From positions 558,001 through 622,000 of the forward strand of contig JADKEF010000017.1 of assembly GCA_016718135.1 (NCBI GenBank): DNA of 64,000 bases, given 5' to 3'. This document shows positions 19,439 to 28,177 of the stretch, piece by piece. The translations under genes and the position numbers were made by a program. Origin of the DNA: Acidobacteriota bacterium. GTDB lineage: Bacteria > Acidobacteriota > Blastocatellia > Pyrinomonadales > Pyrinomonadaceae. Numbering within the stretch: the first letter of the stretch is position 1; each line of letters starts with the position of its first letter. Under the pieces are notes generated by a model. The model saw only the letters and a list, made by a program, of their open reading frames with translations, had not been told where the DNA came from and did no database searches.

Positions 19439-20721
19439 TCTTTTAGAATCTCCGAAAATCGATAAACATCGTCGAATGAATTATAAAGCGGCGTCGGCGC
19501 GACGCGGATGACATCCGGCTCACGCCAATCAGACACGACGCCGCGATCAGACAGTTTTTGATGCAATGAGCGATCGCCGCCACGAACCCGGATCGATAGC
19601 TGACAGCCTCGTTGGCCGGGATCACGCGGCGTGATCACTTCGATACGGTCGGCGGCGATACCATCGATCAGCGATTCGAGATAGCCGGTGAGTTTCTCGC
19701 TCTTAGCACGGAGTGCTGGCATTCCGGCCTCGGCGAAGATCTCAAGCGAGGCACGCAGAGCGGCCATTTGGAGGATCGGCGGATTAGAGATCTGCCAGCC
19801 TTCCGCGCCGGGGAGCGGCTTGAATTCAGGGCCCATCTGGAAGCGCGTCTCCTTATCATGTCCCCACCAACCCGCCATGCGACACAGGTCAAATTTTCTT
19901 GCATGGCGTTCGTGAACAAAAGCTCCGCCAACCGCTCCCGGCCCGCCATTTAGATATTTGTAGCAGCACCAGACTGCGAAATCCACATCCCAATCGTGCA
20001 TTTTTAAATGCAGATTTCCCGCCGCGTGAGCGAGGTCAAACCCAACGATCGCCCCGGCCTTGTGCCCCGCCGCCGTGATCGCCTGCATATCAAATGCCTG
20101 GCCGGTGTAATAGTTAACGCCGCCAAGCAGGATCATCGCGATCTGGCCGTCATATTCCTCGATCGTCGCTACAATGTCTTCGGTCCCTAGCGTCGCCTCG
20201 CCATCGCGGGGTGCGAGTTCGATAAGAAATTGTCGCGGGTCGAGACCGTGACATTTCATTTGTGATTCGACTGCATACTGATCGGATGGAAACGCGCCTT
20301 TCTCGATCATCACAAATGGAGCCTCGCTCGTCGGCTGAAAGAAGGAGACCATGAGCAAGTGCAAATTCACCGTCAGCGAATTCATCACCACTGTCTCGAT
20401 CGGCATCGCACCGACAACAGCAGCCATTTGCTCGGTCAAAAATTCGTGATAGCGCAGCCATGGATTCTTGGCATTCATATGCCCCTCCACTGCCAGTTTC
20501 TCCCAGTCCGCCAGTTCCTGCTCCACGTACGAGCGAACCGTCTTCGGCATCAGTCCAAGCGAATTTCCGGTGAAATACAAAACCTCGTTGCCGTCAGCAC
20601 TAAGCGGCATCGCGAATCGATCGCGAAACCTCTTGAGGCCATCATCGGCATCCATCCGATGGGCGAATTCAAGGCTATTTTCAAATTGCGTCATAAGTTC
20701 AGATAAAGCGGCATCGCTCAA
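19426..20721 (-). CDS. kynU: Kynureninase
   Basis: PLP-dependent hydrolase, 431 residues, cleaving 3-hydroxykynurenine to 3-hydroxyanthranilate plus alanine. Family landmarks are TGNSLGLMP near residue 51, the FDLAHAAGN segment with the PLP Asp near 229, and the Schiff-base Lys at about 255 in CCYKYLNGGPG. The called ATG overlaps the ACMS decarboxylase gene by 23 bp. A second ATG at 20694 (MTQFENSLEF) would avoid the overlap and is equally plausible. It is co-directional with ACMSD upstream and kmo/kynB downstream. Confidence 0.95.
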   Translation of the reverse strand: MSDAALSELMTQFENSLEFAHRMDADDGLKRFRDRFAMPLSADGNEVLYFTGNSLGLMPKTVRSYVEQELADWEKLAVEGHMNAKNPWLRYHEFLTEQMAAVVGAMPIETVVMNSLTVNLHLLMVSFFQPTSEAPFVMIEKGAFPSDQYAVESQMKCHGLDPRQFLIELAPRDGEATLGTEDIVATIEEYDGQIAMILLGGVNYYTGQAFDMQAITAAGHKAGAIVGFDLAHAAGNLHLKMHDWDVDFAVWCCYKYLNGGPGAVGGAFVHERHARKFDLCRMAGWWGHDKETRFQMGPEFKPLPGAEGWQISNPPILQMAALRASLEIFAEAGMPALRAKSEKLTGYLESLIDGIAADRIEVITPRDPGQRGCQLSIRVRGGDRSLHQKLSDRGVVSDWREPDVIRVAPTPLYNSFDDVYRFSEILKECLA

Positions 20722-21706
20722 GGCCGAGCCACTTCAAAGCAGTTCCATGCATCAGCATTTCTTTGTCCATTTCGTCAAAATTCAACGAATCGATTAGTTT
20801 CCCGGGTTCGGGTTCGCCCAGAGGAAATGGATAGTCGCTGCCCAACATCACTCTCTCCCCTCCAACTAGATCGATCAAATATCTCAGTGCGGCGGGATCA
20901 TGAACAAGCGAATCGAAGTACATTCGATCGAGATATCTACGCGGGCCATCAGCGTTGTCGGTAAAAAGGTCCGGGCGGACGTTGAAACCGTGTTCGATCC
21001 GCCCGATCGTCGCCGGGAACGCTCCGCCGCCGTGGGCGAACATTATCCGCAAATTTGGCAGACGTTCAAGTGTTCCTGAGAAGATCAGCGAACAGATCGC
21101 CCGCGAAACTTCCGCCGGCATACCGACAAGCCATGGTAGCCAATACTTCTGCATGTCTTTCTCGCCCGCCATCTCCCATGGATGAACGAAGACAGCCATG
21201 CCGAGGCGTTCGCAGGCAGCAAAGATCTCGAAGAATTGCGGCTCGCCGAGATTGAGTTGATTTACGTTGGTTCCTATCTGAACACCGGCGAGGCCGAGCT
21301 GTTTGCAGCGTTCGATCTCGCGGATCGCAAGATCGGTGTCCTGCATCGGCGCCGTTCCGAGGCCGACGAAACGGCGCGGAAATTCGATAATGATATCGGC
21401 AATATGATCATTCAGAAATCTTGATATCTCGGCTCCGTGCTCGGGCTGCGTCCAATAGCTAAACATCACCGGAACTGTCGACAGCACCTGAACGACGACG
21501 CCCGTTGCATCCATTTCCTCGATACGTTTTCGAGGGTCCCAGCAATTTTCCTCGATATCGCGAAACTGCACCCCATCATCACGCACCATCTGAGCACAGC
21601 ATGGCCTGTAATGATCGAGTTTAATAAACCCGCCATAGCCGAAACTTTCTTTCCACGAGGGAATATCTCGCGGCAGAATGTGGGTATGGACATCGATCTT
21701 GAGCAC
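20699..21706 (-). CDS. 2-amino-3-carboxymuconate-6-semialdehyde decarboxylase
   Basis: Zinc amidohydrolase-fold decarboxylase, 335 residues, removing CO2 from ACMS to give 2-aminomuconate semialdehyde. This diverts flux away from quinolinate/NAD synthesis. The metal-binding HTH motif lies in DVHTHILP at the N-terminus. The barrel shows FVHPWEM, the MFAHGGGAFP metal His and MLGSDYPFPLGE with the terminal Asp, as in ACMSD. It is the first gene of the minus-strand kynurenine run and translationally close to kynU. Confidence 0.93.
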   Translation of the reverse strand: MLKIDVHTHILPRDIPSWKESFGYGGFIKLDHYRPCCAQMVRDDGVQFRDIEENCWDPRKRIEEMDATGVVVQVLSTVPVMFSYWTQPEHGAEISRFLNDHIADIIIEFPRRFVGLGTAPMQDTDLAIREIERCKQLGLAGVQIGTNVNQLNLGEPQFFEIFAACERLGMAVFVHPWEMAGEKDMQKYWLPWLVGMPAEVSRAICSLIFSGTLERLPNLRIMFAHGGGAFPATIGRIEHGFNVRPDLFTDNADGPRRYLDRMYFDSLVHDPAALRYLIDLVGGERVMLGSDYPFPLGEPEPGKLIDSLNFDEMDKEMLMHGTALKWLGLERCRFI

Positions 21707-21802
21707 GACTTTATTTTGTCACTTGTCGCTTACTAATCAAAAAGCGAGGGCCGGGAAACGCGTCAATTCGTTTCCCGGCCCGTGGCTACAGTAATGCCGT
21801 AT

Positions 21803-24800
21803 TTACGGCTCGATCATTTCCTCCGGGGGACGTCCTCCACCCGGGCCACCGCCACCGGTTCCCGCCGGAGCCTGGATGTACGGGATCTTCGCCTCGAACA
21901 TCATCGCATTGAGAGCGGCTAGATCAACGGTGATCAGGTTGCGGACTTCATCGGCCGCCGCCGGTATCCTCGTCGAGAGGATCTCGATCTGCGCCAATTC
22001 CCACGTCGTCGGAGCCGCTGATGTGTTCTCGATGGCTCCCATTAACTGTGCGGCACGTTGGCTTAGCGGTTGCCGCAACTCGACAAGCGGCGGACCAGCC
22101 TGGCTGATGTTACTCACCAGCGAGGGTGGCGTGCCCCAATTCACATAAGCCGCATCGATCTTCTTGAGCAGTTCCTCGCCCGCAGTTCTGATGTTCTGCG
22201 GCACGCCGGAGCCCGGACGACGCCATGCTTCGACAGCGGCATTGACGTTCGTCCGCAAGGCGACCATCTGCTGCTGTGCCTGCTGTCCACGGGTAACGAT
22301 CGGAAGCAACTTGGTCAATGCTGCCTTCTTCTTCGCACGGTCCTCAGCCGTGAAATTGATGCGGGGATCGTCGATGACCTGAACAGTCTTGCTCAACTCT
22401 TTATCACCGAGCTTGATCTTCACGGTATAGGTTCCGGGATCGACACGGAAGCCCTGATTGGCCCCGCCAAAACCTCCGCCGCCGCCGCCGAACCCACCAC
22501 CACCACCACCACCGGGCCCGGCACCTGCTGGACGCTGACGCATATCCCAAACCCAACGGTTAAGCCCTTTATTTACAACACATTGACCGCCGCCGCCAAG
22601 ACCGAACTGAGCGAGCAATGCCGGGTTGATGCCTGGCGGAAGGCCTGCCGGAAGCCCGCCCTGACCGCCTTGTGCTGCCGACCCAGGAGGCTGTGGACGC
22701 GTGCAGTTCTGAGTTCTCATCACCGCACCCGCGGCATCCGTGACGGTGATCGTGATGTTCTGACCCTGGTTCAAAGGCTCTTTCACGTAGAAATTGATCA
22801 TCGCTCCGCTAGGTGGGTTCTGGCCGTAGAAGGCCTTGTCCGACGTGAGCGGCTTGTTGCTCCAGGTTCGCCATTGCACCGAACGACGCGGATCGAAAAG
22901 GTGAATGTCGCTCGCGAGAACAGCATCATTCATCTGCTCGAGCGGCGTGATGTCATCCATGATCCAGATCGAACGCCCGTGCGTCGCGAGGATGAGATCA
23001 TTCTCACGCGGGTGGATCAGGATGTCATCGACGGGGACGGTGGGCAGATTCATGTGAAACTTCGTCCAGTTTGCACCACGATCGATCGAGGCATACATTC
23101 CGTATTCGGTGCCGACGAAGAGCAGATTTGGATTACGTGGATGTTCGCGAATAACGCTCACGATACCGTTGTTCTGAGGAAGGTTGGAAGCGATCGACTT
23201 CCACGTTTCACCAAAATCTGACGTCATGTAAACGTAAACCTTAAAGTCACCCATTCTATGTCCGTCGAATGTCGCGTATGCCGAACCCTCTGACGCGCGC
23301 GATGCGACGACGCGGCTGACGTAGGTTCCTTTGGGTACTCCGGGCACTTTATCAACGACATTCTTCCAGGTCTGGCCATCGCGGGTAACCTGCAAATTGC
23401 CATCGTCGGTGCCCGCCCATAGAACATTGCGGTTAATCGGTGATTCTGAGATGGTCGTGACCGCCGGAAACTGCTGCACTCCGTCGTGGCGCGAACGCGT
23501 ATTCTTATCCGGGATCTTGCCCATTATCTGTAGCGTGTTGCGGTCAACGTCAGTCGTCAGCTCGGGACTGATCTTTTTCCAATTGTCGCCACGCTCGGTC
23601 GATTTGAAAACAAAATTGCCGGCATAGTAAACGGTATCAGGGTCGTGCGACGAGATCAGGATCGGCGAATTCCATTGGAACCGATAATTCTTCTCGCCTT
23701 CCTCTTCGCGAGGACGGATCTGCTTGTTCTCGCCCGTTCGAACGTTGCGGCGGAAAAGATTTCCATCCTGCGATTCGCCATAAACGATGTCGGGGTCGGT
23801 CGGGTGGGGCTGTGCGAAAAAGCCATCGCCGCCGCCGACCGTGTACCAATCGCTGTTGGATATTCCCTGCGGATTAGTCGTCATACTCGGCCCACACCAT
23901 GTGTTATTGTCCTGCAAACCGCCGCAGACCTTGTACGGCAAGCTGTTATCGGCACCGACCTCGTAGAACATGCCGAGAGGAACTGTGTTCGAATAATCCC
24001 AGGTTCGTCCGCGGTCAAAACTAATATTGATGCCTCCGTCGTTGCCTTGAATGACGTGGTTTGAATCGTTTGGATTGATCCAGATGCCGTGTGTATCCGC
24101 ATGCGGGGCACGCGAGAAGTTGCCGGTCCAAGTCCTGCCGCCATCTTCCGAATATTGCATCGCAACACCTGCGAGCCAGAGACGCTGATCGTTGTTCGGG
24201 TCGACCTGCAGCTTCGAGAAGTACATCGGCCGCGGAACAGCTGCTATCTCAGCCATCTTCGTCCAAGTTTCGCCCTTGTCCGTCGAACGGTACACGCCGC
24301 CATTTGCGTGCTCGACCGTAACGTAGACAATGTCGGTGTTTCTGCGATAAACGGCTATGGAGATACGGCCGGTTTCGAGAAGGTTATCCGGTCGCGGCGT
24401 GGGAGCATTCTCCGCGTTGTACGGCATGCCCGTGGTTACCATCTTCCACGTCTCGCCGCCATCCACGCTCTTATAGAGAGCACGATGAGCTCCGCTACCA
24501 TTAAAACCGAAAACCGTTCTGCGACGCTGGTACATACCGGCGTATAGCACCGACGGGCTCTCGTGATCTATCACGAGCTCCGTCGCACCAGTATCATCAT
24601 TGACCTTAAGCACGTGTGCCCAGGTCTTGCCGCCGTCCGTTGTCTTGTAAACGCCACGGTCCGGTGAAGCCCCCCAAAGATTGCCGGTCGCGGCGACCCA
24701 GACGATGTCCGGGTTCGTTGGATGAATTACGACCCTAGCGATCGCCAAGGTCTTTTCGAGGCCCATGTTCTTCCATGTCTTGCCGGCGTCCATCGATTTG

Positions 24801-25219
24801 TAAACACCGTTTCCCCACGACGAGCTTTGCCTGTTGTTCGACTCACCGGATCCCGCCCAGACGATCGAGGGATTTGACGGCGCAACCGCGACGTCACCGA
24901 TCGTTGAGACGGCCTCTTTGTCAAAAAGAGTCGCCCAGGTAGTTCCGCCGTTCGCGGATTTGAGGATGCCGCCAGCGGCCATGGCCACGTAGATCACCTT
25001 TGTGTCCTGGATCGGGACCTCAATGTCATTGACGCGTCCGCCCATAGTCGCCGGGCCGATCTCGCGAAAACGCAGGCTCTGGATCGCCGATTCAAACGGC
25101 TTTGCAGCAGGTTGAGCCGGTGCCGTAGCAGGCCTTGTCTGAGCAAGTATCGGGAAAACGGAAAGCAGTAGTACCAACCCGGAAAGGCCAACGCCACCGA
25201 GCACACGGAGTTTTGTCAT
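21803..25219 (-). CDS. Secreted sortilin/BNR-repeat beta-propeller protein
   Basis: Large exported protein of 1138 residues. A signal peptide (residues 1-26, LVLLLSVFPILAQ) precedes about 750 residues of BNR/Asp-box propeller repeats (SANGGTTW, SMDAGKTW, TTDGGKTW, STDKGETW, SEDGGRTW). These are of the VPS10/sortilin or glycosyl-hydrolase-like class. A very Gly-rich linker near 910-945 (GGGGGGFGGGGGGF) separates the propeller from a helical C-terminal domain of about 180 residues. It ends in another Gly/Pro-rich tail. Proteins of this type are numerous in Acidobacteriota, but their ligands are unknown to me. It is divergent from the S9 peptidase gene. Confidence 0.85.
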   Translation of the reverse strand: MTKLRVLGGVGLSGLVLLLSVFPILAQTRPATAPAQPAAKPFESAIQSLRFREIGPATMGGRVNDIEVPIQDTKVIYVAMAAGGILKSANGGTTWATLFDKEAVSTIGDVAVAPSNPSIVWAGSGESNNRQSSSWGNGVYKSMDAGKTWKNMGLEKTLAIARVVIHPTNPDIVWVAATGNLWGASPDRGVYKTTDGGKTWAHVLKVNDDTGATELVIDHESPSVLYAGMYQRRRTVFGFNGSGAHRALYKSVDGGETWKMVTTGMPYNAENAPTPRPDNLLETGRISIAVYRRNTDIVYVTVEHANGGVYRSTDKGETWTKMAEIAAVPRPMYFSKLQVDPNNDQRLWLAGVAMQYSEDGGRTWTGNFSRAPHADTHGIWINPNDSNHVIQGNDGGINISFDRGRTWDYSNTVPLGMFYEVGADNSLPYKVCGGLQDNNTWCGPSMTTNPQGISNSDWYTVGGGDGFFAQPHPTDPDIVYGESQDGNLFRRNVRTGENKQIRPREEEGEKNYRFQWNSPILISSHDPDTVYYAGNFVFKSTERGDNWKKISPELTTDVDRNTLQIMGKIPDKNTRSRHDGVQQFPAVTTISESPINRNVLWAGTDDGNLQVTRDGQTWKNVVDKVPGVPKGTYVSRVVASRASEGSAYATFDGHRMGDFKVYVYMTSDFGETWKSIASNLPQNNGIVSVIREHPRNPNLLFVGTEYGMYASIDRGANWTKFHMNLPTVPVDDILIHPRENDLILATHGRSIWIMDDITPLEQMNDAVLASDIHLFDPRRSVQWRTWSNKPLTSDKAFYGQNPPSGAMINFYVKEPLNQGQNITITVTDAAGAVMRTQNCTRPQPPGSAAQGGQGGLPAGLPPGINPALLAQFGLGGGGQCVVNKGLNRWVWDMRQRPAGAGPGGGGGGGFGGGGGGFGGANQGFRVDPGTYTVKIKLGDKELSKTVQVIDDPRINFTAEDRAKKKAALTKLLPIVTRGQQAQQQMVALRTNVNAAVEAWRRPGSGVPQNIRTAGEELLKKIDAAYVNWGTPPSLVSNISQAGPPLVELRQPLSQRAAQLMGAIENTSAAPTTWELAQIEILSTRIPAAADEVRNLITVDLAALNAMMFEAKIPYIQAPAGTGGGGPGGGRPPEEMIEP

Positions 25220-25664
25220 CTTTCAAAATCCTCGAAAATACAAATTTTTAGGGTAAAGCTGAGTCCAAAAACAGTTTGTACTGGTTTGAATGCCTCTCAA
25301 TTTAGGACAGTTCTTTTGGATTAGCAACTAATACGAGGGCCGAAAGTGGATGGTTTACAAAAGTTTACATTGATGCGGGAAAGCGAATAATGTGTCAAAA
25401 CTGTCATTTACTGGAAAAAGCCGGGTTCGGTGTGTAAACCTGACACAAAGCAGCGCTCTTTCACCCGCCTCCGCCGCCGTCAATCCATCACCCCGTTCGC
25501 CGCAACCACCTCGCCCGCTTCAAAGTTTGATTCGCCTCGGGTTGGATGTTAATCTGACTCAAATTCAGCAGAAACCACAAATTAGAAGTTCCAGCGATAG
25601 GGTTTGCGTTTCTCGGTTTATTTATAAACTGCGGAACGCGAATGATCCATTGAAAAAACGCCTT
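25220..25664. other. 445-bp divergent intergenic region
   Basis: Lies between the divergent propeller-protein and S9-peptidase genes and should hold both promoters. The reading frame of the peptidase is open from 25392, but the extra residues are Pro/Ser-rich without a signal sequence, so I treat them as non-coding. Two imperfect direct repeats occur (about 25431-25452 and 25546-25571, sharing TGTWAAYCTGACWCAAA). No confident promoter was identified. Confidence 0.5.
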
Positions 25665-28154
25665 ATGTTGTCTAGAAGATCGATCTCAATACTACTGCTA
25701 TTGTTTTGCGTCGCATCGTTGCCGGCTTTTGCCCAACAGGCTAAACGAGCCCTGAAACTCGATGATCTGTTCAAGATCAAGAATGTCAGTGACCCGCGCG
25801 TTTCGCCCGACGGGCAATGGGTCGCGTATGTCGTTTCGAGTACTGATGTTGTTGCCGACAAGTCGGACTCGAACATCTGGATGGTGAGTTTCGACGGCAA
25901 AACCGATCGTCAGATCACGTTTTCCACCGATAGCGAAACATCGCCGCGCTGGAGCCCCGACGGAAAATATCTGTCTTTCGTGTCTTCCAGGCCCGGGCCA
26001 AACCGCGGCAGCCAGATATGGCTTCTGGACCGAAATGGCGGTGAAGCCAGGCAATTTACCGAACTCAAAGGAAGGCTGCAGAGTTACGAATGGGCTCCGG
26101 ATTCTAAACGTATCGCGATGGTGATCGGCGATCCCGATCCGGACGCGGCGGAAACCCCGGCGGCAGGAGCAACTGCAAAGCCGCCAAAACCGATCGTCCT
26201 TGATCGCTACAAATTCAAGCAAGATGGCCAGGGCTATCTAACCTCAATCCGCAAGAGCTACATTTACCTATACGACATCGCCGGCAAAAAGCTTGAGCGC
26301 CTGACGAAAGGTAAGTGGGACGAGGGCTCGCCGGTTTGGTCGCCCGACGGCTCCCGGATCGCCTTTACGAGTAACCACAAAGTCGAACCCGACCGCGATC
26401 CCAGTTCTCAGATCTATGTCGCAGATGCCAAGGCCGGAGTGACCGAAAAGCAGGTCACACCAAACACGAGCGGCGGCGGCCGGCCCGAATGGAGTCCGGA
26501 CGGAAAGACACTGGTCTTCCTCGAATCTGACGAGCTCAAGTACGGCGCTTATAACATGAACCACCTGACGACGGTCGCGTCCGATGGTAGTTCGGCACCG
26601 GTCAGGGTCAAGGCGGCCGAGGATCTTGACCGCGGCGTCTCAAATCCTGACTTTTCTGCTGACGGTCGGTCTGTAAATTTCCTCGTGACCGATGATATGT
26701 CGGTGTATCCGGCAAAGGTCGATCTCGCGACGGGCAAGCTTGAACGTCTGATGGCTCCGCCGACAGTCATTTCGAACTGGGACCACGCCGGCGGCAAAGT
26801 CGCGGTGCTTTCGGGTGGCGACAGCAAGGCCACGGAGATCTATGCTTTTGAAAATGGAGCACTGAGACAGCTTACACGGCATAACGATGAATTCTTCGCC
26901 GGGATAAATTGGCCGACTACGGAGGAAGTGAGATTTGCGAGTAAGGATGGCACCCAGATCGGTGCCTTGCTCACCTACCCGACCGGCTATGTCAAAGGCT
27001 CAAAGGTGCCGTTTTTGCTCAGGATACATGGCGGCCCGAACGGCCAGGATCAGCATTCGTTTGCGGCTGAGCGGCAGTTTTTTGCAGCAAATGGCTATGC
27101 CGTGCTTGCGGTCAACTATCGCGGCAGCTCGGGCCGAGGGCAGAAGTTCTCGCGGGCGATCTTCGCAAATTGGGGCCAACTTGAGGTGCAGGATCTTCAC
27201 GCCGGTGTCGATCACGTCATCAAAATGGGAGTTGCCGACCCCGACAAACTTGGTGTCGGAGGTTGGAGCTATGGCGGCATCCTGACTGACTATCTGATCG
27301 CGAGCGACAACCGTTTCAAAGCTGCGACCAGCGGAGCCGGAACGGCGTTTACAGTCTCGTATTATGGTAGCGACCATTACATCACTCAGTATGACAATGA
27401 GATCGGGCCGCCATGGGACCCGAAAGCATGGGAAACCTATCAGAAGCTTTCATATCCATTCCTGCAAGCCAACCGGATCAAAACGCCTACGCTTTTCCTG
27501 GGCGGCGAAAAGGATTTTAACGTCCCGATCTCGGGCAGCGAGCAGATGTATCAGGCACTGCGAAGCCTCGGCGTCGAAACGCAACTGATCATCTATCCAA
27601 ACGAATTTCACGGCATATCAAGGCCAAGCTACGTTCGCGACCGGTACGAAAGATATCTCGCCTGGTACGACAAATACGTCCGGCTGATCAAGCCTGAACC
27701 AACTTCACCCTTCGCGGCTTGGGAAGGGAAATGGTCGGGTAAGCTCACTAATCTACCGGTCAAACCCGACGCTCCGCAGGTCGAGGTGACGAGAGAGATC
27801 GGAGCCTTCCCGATCGCCGACAATACATGCTCAACCTGGAAGACAACTTATTCCGAAGCGGGAGCGGTCAAACAGGTAAAGGATTACAAACTCTGCCGCG
27901 GCACGGGCTCTGGGGATCTCTACATTGACGAAGGCAACGGCACTAAGTTACCCGCACGAGTGATCGGCGACGCCCTAATATCGCCGTTCAAATACGACAA
28001 TATTCTACTGATCTCGACGATGCGGATGCGCGGTGAAGTGCTGGAAGAAGAAATTCTGACGGTTGACGACAAACCGGCGACGACAGGTGTGCAGCCCATG
28101 CAGGCAAAGGGTATTCAACGGCTGGATTTTCGCCGTGTGACTGAAAACAAGTAG
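25665..28154 (+). CDS. S9-family prolyl oligopeptidase with extra C-terminal domain
   Basis: Secreted serine peptidase, 829 residues from the ATG at 25665, which opens directly into a signal peptide (SISILLLLFCVASLPAFAQQ). Residues about 30-420 form a PD40/WD-like propeller with repeated SPDGKYLSF-type blades. The alpha/beta-hydrolase domain follows, with oxyanion region RIHGGPNGQ, nucleophile Ser near 535 in GGWSYGG, an Asp in GEKDFNVP and the His in EFHGIS. After the normal family end at about residue 680 there is an additional segment of about 140 residues (from FAAWEGKWSG) that looks lipocalin-like or DUF-like. It is followed after 23 bp by another serine hydrolase gene on the same strand. 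Confidence 0.9.
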   Translation: MLSRRSISILLLLFCVASLPAFAQQAKRALKLDDLFKIKNVSDPRVSPDGQWVAYVVSSTDVVADKSDSNIWMVSFDGKTDRQITFSTDSETSPRWSPDGKYLSFVSSRPGPNRGSQIWLLDRNGGEARQFTELKGRLQSYEWAPDSKRIAMVIGDPDPDAAETPAAGATAKPPKPIVLDRYKFKQDGQGYLTSIRKSYIYLYDIAGKKLERLTKGKWDEGSPVWSPDGSRIAFTSNHKVEPDRDPSSQIYVADAKAGVTEKQVTPNTSGGGRPEWSPDGKTLVFLESDELKYGAYNMNHLTTVASDGSSAPVRVKAAEDLDRGVSNPDFSADGRSVNFLVTDDMSVYPAKVDLATGKLERLMAPPTVISNWDHAGGKVAVLSGGDSKATEIYAFENGALRQLTRHNDEFFAGINWPTTEEVRFASKDGTQIGALLTYPTGYVKGSKVPFLLRIHGGPNGQDQHSFAAERQFFAANGYAVLAVNYRGSSGRGQKFSRAIFANWGQLEVQDLHAGVDHVIKMGVADPDKLGVGGWSYGGILTDYLIASDNRFKAATSGAGTAFTVSYYGSDHYITQYDNEIGPPWDPKAWETYQKLSYPFLQANRIKTPTLFLGGEKDFNVPISGSEQMYQALRSLGVETQLIIYPNEFHGISRPSYVRDRYERYLAWYDKYVRLIKPEPTSPFAAWEGKWSGKLTNLPVKPDAPQVEVTREIGAFPIADNTCSTWKTTYSEAGAVKQVKDYKLCRGTGSGDLYIDEGNGTKLPARVIGDALISPFKYDNILLISTMRMRGEVLEEEILTVDDKPATTGVQPMQAKGIQRLDFRRVTENK

Positions 28155-28177
28155 GCTGGAAAAACAGGAGCGTTCTC

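Noticed and set aside
22070..23221. 383-residue plus-strand ORF
   Set aside because: It is antisense to the BNR-propeller gene, whose Asp-box repeats are clearly coding on the minus strand.
25392..25664. N-terminal extension of the S9 peptidase
   Set aside because: The extension would place the signal peptide internally; ATG 25665 starts directly at the signal.
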